DNA from: Betaproteobacteria bacterium
GTDB taxonomy: Bacteria > Pseudomonadota > Gammaproteobacteria > Burkholderiales > Burkholderiaceae
Assembly: GCA_947468785.1 (NCBI GenBank)
Contig: CANIMS010000067.1
Coordinates: 1-7,876 of the forward strand
Length of the DNA stretch: 7,876 nt
Reading direction: 5' to 3'
In this document: positions 7,353-7,876 of the stretch, in pieces
How positions within the stretch are numbered: the first letter of the stretch is position 1
Layout of the letters: every line of letters starts with the position of its first letter
Made by a program: the position numbers and the translations under genes
The notes under the pieces: generated by a model
Told to the model about the DNA's origin: nothing
What the model saw: only the letters and a program-made list of their open reading frames with translations
The model's database searches: none

Positions 7353-7876
7353 GTGACAAATACAGCTCATTCCATTAGTAATAAAAAAACCATTTCTGGC
7401 AGCATGCCGGCTATCGTTACGCCAATGCTTGATGATGGCAGCTTGGATTACGCTGGACTGCGTTCCTTACTCGATTGGCACGTTACTGAAGGTTCCGACG
7501 GCATTGTGATTGTTGGTACAAGTGGCGAGTCCCCAACCGTTTCTGTAGAAGAGCATTGTGAGTTGATTCGTGTCACCGTCGACCATATCGCTGGCAGAAT
7601 TCCGGTGATTGCTGGAACTGGCGGCAATTCCACAATGGAAGCGATTGAGCTCACCCAATTTGCTAAAAAAGTAGGGGCTGATGCCAGCTTGCAGGTAGTG
7701 CCGTACTACAACAAGCCTACCCAAGAGGGTATGTATGCCCACTTCAAAAAAATTGCTGAGTCTGTAGATCTTCCAGTCATTCTATACAACGTACCTGGGC
7801 GAACCGTTGCTGATTTGTCTGGCGATACCGTCGTTCGGCTGGCTAGTGTGCCTGGCATTATTGGAATTAAGGATGC
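7353..7876 (+). CDS. dapA: 4-hydroxy-tetrahydrodipicolinate synthase, N-terminal part (3' end outside window)
   Basis: DapA condenses pyruvate with aspartate semialdehyde, the first committed step to diaminopimelate and lysine. The window holds 174 complete codons plus two bases of about 290-300. The visible part aligns without gaps to E. coli DapA with an offset of 12: GTSGES (T56, equal to T44), [10 protein letters not shown] (Y119, equal to Y107), LYNVPGRT (Y145 and R150, equal to Y133 and R138), and GIKDA with the Schiff-base lysine K173 (equal to K161). The window ends just after it. The start is GTG at 7353, with GGA at 7341-7343 nine bases upstream. It is the only usable in-frame start; the ATG at 7404 would remove part of the first strand (GSMPAIVTP). 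The second threonine of the usual GTTGES is serine here, a mild change. Identification is very secure. Confidence 0.95.
   Translation, partial: MTNTAHSISNKKTISGSMPAIVTPMLDDGSLDYAGLRSLLDWHVTEGSDGIVIVGTSGESPTVSVEEHCELIRVTVDHIAGRIPVIAGTGGNSTMEAIELTQFAKKVGADASLQVVPYYNKPTQEGMYAHFKKIAESVDLPVILYNVPGRTVADLSGDTVVRLASVPGIIGIKD

Noticed and set aside
7448..7742. Two overlapping antisense open frames
   Set aside because: They lie opposite the conserved dapA coding sequence and have no recognisable protein features.

Overview
The window looks like ordinary chromosomal housekeeping DNA from a betaproteobacterium of the order Burkholderiales. The moderate GC content, the protein sequences and the gene order fit Polynucleobacter or a close relative best; the genus is inferred from recall and was not tested by a search. 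All eight genes lie on the + strand, are tightly packed and read in the same direction. No rRNA, tRNA, CRISPR array, insertion sequence, prophage or integration site was seen, and there is no gene-free stretch longer than about 60 bases.

Region 1 (1-4669) holds the 2-oxoglutarate dehydrogenase cluster: the C-terminal third of E1 (sucA/odhA, cut by the window edge), E2 (sucB/odhB) and E3 (lpdA). Together these three subunits convert 2-oxoglutarate to succinyl-CoA in the TCA cycle. An AFG1/ZapE-type AAA+ ATPase gene follows immediately, starting with a TTG codon that abuts the lpdA stop codon in the same frame.

Region 2 (4679-6754) holds a PHP-domain phosphoesterase related to E. coli YciV (RNase AM) and a tryptophanyl-tRNA synthetase of a long, 400-residue form. 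Region 3 (6770-7876) holds a small class I SAM-dependent methyltransferase of unknown substrate and the first 174 complete codons of dapA (4-hydroxy-tetrahydrodipicolinate synthase, lysine and diaminopimelate synthesis). The dapA fragment ends just after its catalytic lysine.

Gaps between genes are 0 to 58 bases and no convincing intrinsic terminator was found, so long polycistronic transcripts are likely. The clearest promoter candidate, still weak, lies ahead of dapA.

No undescribed multi-gene system is visible. The most interesting signal is a four-cysteine motif in TrpS that nearly matches the [4Fe-4S] cluster motif of Thermotoga maritima TrpRS. Next come the zero-spacing lpdA/zapE junction and the possibly leaderless start of the PHP gene.
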